From Amylibacter sp. SFDW26 (GTDB lineage Bacteria; Pseudomonadota; Alphaproteobacteria; Rhodobacterales; Rhodobacteraceae): a stretch of DNA of 64,000 nucleotides. Location: the NCBI RefSeq assembly GCF_009184395.1, contig NZ_WEIC01000001.1, positions 124,001-188,000 of the forward strand, read 5' to 3'. The notes under the pieces were generated by a model. The model saw only the letters and a program-made list of their open reading frames with translations. It did not search any database and was not told the origin of the DNA. Positions 62,238 through 64,000 of the stretch are shown in pieces (positions within the stretch are counted from its first letter, which is position 1; each line of letters opens with the position of its first letter). Made by a program: the position numbers and the translations under genes.

Positions 62238-62267
62238 GCGCAGCCCTACCAATATAGAGGGCTGCGC
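62238..62267 (-). promoter_or_regulatory. Stem-loop between tauA and tauB
   Basis: Perfect 10-bp stem GCGCAGCCCT/AGGGCTGCGC with a 10-base AT-rich loop, in the 93 bases between tauA and tauB. Such hairpins often protect the binding-protein message from 3' decay or partly terminate, giving more TauA than TauBC. Confidence 0.7.
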
Positions 62268-62297
62268 CTAAATCATTTCCTAGTGGTTAGGAAACTA

Positions 62298-63284
62298 TTA
62301 CTTAGCGGCTTCTAGGAAGCTTGTGTTGATCACTGCGTTGTAATCAGAAAGCGCTTTGATTTTGCCGCTTGCTTCTAGTGCAGCAGCTGAATCTGTTAGG
62401 TATTGAGCAACAAAGCCACCCAACCAAGCGTCTGACAATTGAGCTTCCACTGTTGGGAATGCAAATACGTCAAGAACAGCTGTTGTGCCTTCTATATCCA
62501 TACCAGCAGCTTTTGAAATGTCAGCCATCATAGGTGCACGATCTGCAGCATATTTAGCGTTCATGTCAGCAGTTACTTTCAAGAATTTTGAAAGAAGTTC
62601 GCCGTTTTCTTCACCGAAAGCTGTTGGGATTGATGTCACATCAAACACTTTACCAACCACAGCTTCTTTTTCAGCACCTTCGATCAACACGTTGCCGTGC
62701 TGTTTCATTGTGCGAAGTGAACCACCCCAACCACAAACCATTGCAAGGTCTGTGTCTGGCTGGCCGAATGCAGCAGCTGAATCAGATGGTGCCATGTCAA
62801 CGATTGTTAGATCAGCTTCATCAACACCGAAGTGCTTCATTTGAGCCAAGAAGCCAGAGTGAGCAGCTGTACCTAGAGGAACCGCAACTTTCTTACCTTT
62901 AAGATCGCCAACGTTTGTTTTGTCGATTTCTAGTTCTGAACGTACAACACAATTGTCGTTGTCAGAGTAAGAAACAGCGATGTCCACAACTTGCAAATCT
63001 TGGCCAGCAGCTGTTGCTACTAGGAAAGGTGTCACACCTTGTGAGAAAGAGATGTGTACGTCACCAGATGCCATTGCAGCTGACATTGCAGTACCCGCAT
63101 CGAATGATACGAATTTTACTGGAATACCTAGTTCTTTTGTGTAGATGTCATTTGCTTGTGCGAATTGGTTTGGTGTTGGCCATTCCAAGAAGTAAGCAAC
63201 TGTTAGTTCATCCAAAGCAGATGCAGCACCAGTTGTTGCAGTTAGAGCAACAGCCATTGCTGTAAGAGTTTTTGTAAATTTCAT
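62298..63284 (-). CDS. tauA: Taurine/sulfonate-binding periplasmic protein
   Basis: 328-aa ABC solute-binding protein. Signal peptide 'MKFTKTLTAMAVALTATTGA', then 'ELTVAYFLEWPTPNQFAQAN', 'GDVHISFSQGVTPFLVATAA', 'LKGKKVAVPLGTAAHSGFLA' and 'LAMVCGWGGSLRTMKQHGNV', the TauA/SsuA-type fold. It captures taurine or a related sulfonate for TauBC. ATG 63284 has GGGAG 9-10 bases upstream; a longer frame to 63353 has no signal peptide. It is the first gene of tauABC-pta. The 275 bp upstream (to 63559) show only small hairpins. Confidence 0.9.
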   Translation of the reverse strand: MKFTKTLTAMAVALTATTGAASALDELTVAYFLEWPTPNQFAQANDIYTKELGIPVKFVSFDAGTAMSAAMASGDVHISFSQGVTPFLVATAAGQDLQVVDIAVSYSDNDNCVVRSELEIDKTNVGDLKGKKVAVPLGTAAHSGFLAQMKHFGVDEADLTIVDMAPSDSAAAFGQPDTDLAMVCGWGGSLRTMKQHGNVLIEGAEKEAVVGKVFDVTSIPTAFGEENGELLSKFLKVTADMNAKYAADRAPMMADISKAAGMDIEGTTAVLDVFAFPTVEAQLSDAWLGGFVAQYLTDSAAALEASGKIKALSDYNAVINTSFLEAAK

Positions 63285-63559
63285 TATTTTAGTCTCCCTG
63301 TGGTGAGCCGCATATTTTGCGGCAATTTTGGTGATCACCGTCTCTGTAAACATGCAAGATTAACAAGCTGCTTATAAGGTGTAGGTGATTCCAACATCGC
63401 AATCCTTTCAGATGAAAGGTCATCTTGCCAATGGAATTTTACCGCTTTGAAGTTCGTTTGCGACGTGTAAAGTGGGGGTTTTTTGTATAAGTATTTGAAA
63501 TTAAATAAGTAAACGTAATTTTCGATTTCATGGATATTACCTTCGAAATTCAGAAACTA

Positions 63560-63979
63560 CTATTCTGCAGGGGTTGTGATGCTGTTATTTGCGAATCCAT
63601 GCATCCGTTTTGCCCATTGAAGCCCTATGAATGCCCCTTTTATCCGTGGTAATAGAAACAATGCTAACGCCACAAAAAACAAACAAAAAACAAGACCCAG
63701 TATAATGGGATCAGGGCGAAAGATTTCGAATGACATCATCATAAGCGGTGCCAAGATATGACCGCAGATCAGGATCGTCACATAAGCAGGCCCATCATCA
63801 GCACGGTGATGATGCAACTCTTCTGAGCAGACAGCACAATTTTTATGCACAGTCAGATAGCCCTTCATGATCGGGCCAGAGCCGCAATTTGGGCATACAC
63901 CTTTCCAGCCGCGTACAAGGGCTGTTTTCATTTCGCGATCATCAGTCATGTCAGTAGAGGCTTCGTTAGGGTCATGCAT
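63560..63979 (-). CDS. DUF983 family membrane protein
   Basis: 139-aa protein with a zinc-ribbon-like N-terminal part ('GWKGVCPNCGSGPIMKGYLT', 'NCAVCSEELHHHRADDGPAY') and two membrane helices ('VTILICGHILAPLMMMSF', 'LVFCLFFVALALFLLPRIKG'). This is the DUF983 pattern, common in Alphaproteobacteria and of unknown role. It could start at ATG 63979 or ATG 63949. Divergent or unrelated to tauA; nothing is seen in the remaining 21 bases. Confidence 0.88.
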   Translation of the reverse strand: MHDPNEASTDMTDDREMKTALVRGWKGVCPNCGSGPIMKGYLTVHKNCAVCSEELHHHRADDGPAYVTILICGHILAPLMMMSFEIFRPDPIILGLVFCLFFVALALFLLPRIKGAFIGLQWAKRMHGFANNSITTPAE

Positions 63980-64000
63980 ATTAGATAGTATACCAGCGTG

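Overview
The window looks like a chromosomal segment of a marine alphaproteobacterium of the Rhodobacterales (Roseobacter-type), with moderate G+C. Reasons: the dnaG-rpoD block close to an RluA-type synthase and an RpoH-type sigma factor; a cupin of the DMSP lyase family; a taurine transporter next to a cytoplasmic SoeABC-type sulfite dehydrogenase; the order nrdR-ribD ... ribE-ribH-nusB; and many small metabolite exporters. This is inferred from gene content and protein character. No rRNA gene is present and no species name can be supported. I see no prophage, insertion sequence, CRISPR array or integrase.

Layout. 1-6.4 kb: small NTF2-like proteins, exporters (LysE, two EamA permeases, a TauE/SafE protein), a TenA-family protein and a DUF1223 protein, often packed tail-to-tail. 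6.5-9.8 kb: infC, apparently starting at AUA, an alanine-rich membrane-anchored coiled coil, an FAD amine oxidase and a DMSP lyase-type cupin. 9.9-13.8 kb: an FtsX-type ABC exporter divergent from a TesA-like esterase. 13.8-21.7 kb: tRNA-Gly(TCC) with a decayed upstream duplicate, an ABC half-exporter, a BON-LysM protein, an acyl-CoA synthetase, metY and metG. 21.8-30.4 kb: a riboflavin block (nusB, ribH, ribE; ribD, nrdR) split by three capsule genes read the other way (KpsS-, Wza/KpsD- and KpsC-like). 30.5-35.6 kb: two YceI proteins around an AraC regulator, YjbQ, and a small set of unassigned membrane genes with a DCC-type thiol protein. 35.7-42.2 kb: rpoD, dnaG, an RluA-type synthase and rpoH. 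42.2-53.9 kb: accessory enzymes (GSTs, PhyH-like, PepF, tautomerase, LysR, nuclease-like, TerB-DnaJ, aldo/keto reductase, methyltransferase). 53.9-64 kb: an organosulfur block on the minus strand, tauA-tauB-tauC-pta, a small orphan, then soeA-soeB-soeC.

How the genes work together. TauABC would import taurine or a related sulfonate. Pta would convert acetyl phosphate from sulfonate cleavage to acetyl-CoA, and SoeABC would oxidise the sulfite released. The cleavage enzyme (Xsc) and the deaminating step are not in the window. The cupin lyase adds a DMSP branch, metY a sulfide-assimilation step, and the TauE/SafE protein a possible sulfur-anion exporter. The two sigma-factor genes carry visible regulatory DNA: four GANTC sites upstream of rpoD, and a sigma-32-like promoter directly upstream of rpoH.

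Most unusual signals: the AUA start of infC; a taurine permease with an extra periplasmic insert; a strong stem-loop between tauA and tauB; the tRNA-Gly remnant; a cloverleaf-like fold in the 429-bp gap upstream of soeA; and the unassigned 33.3-35.2 kb membrane/thiol gene set.
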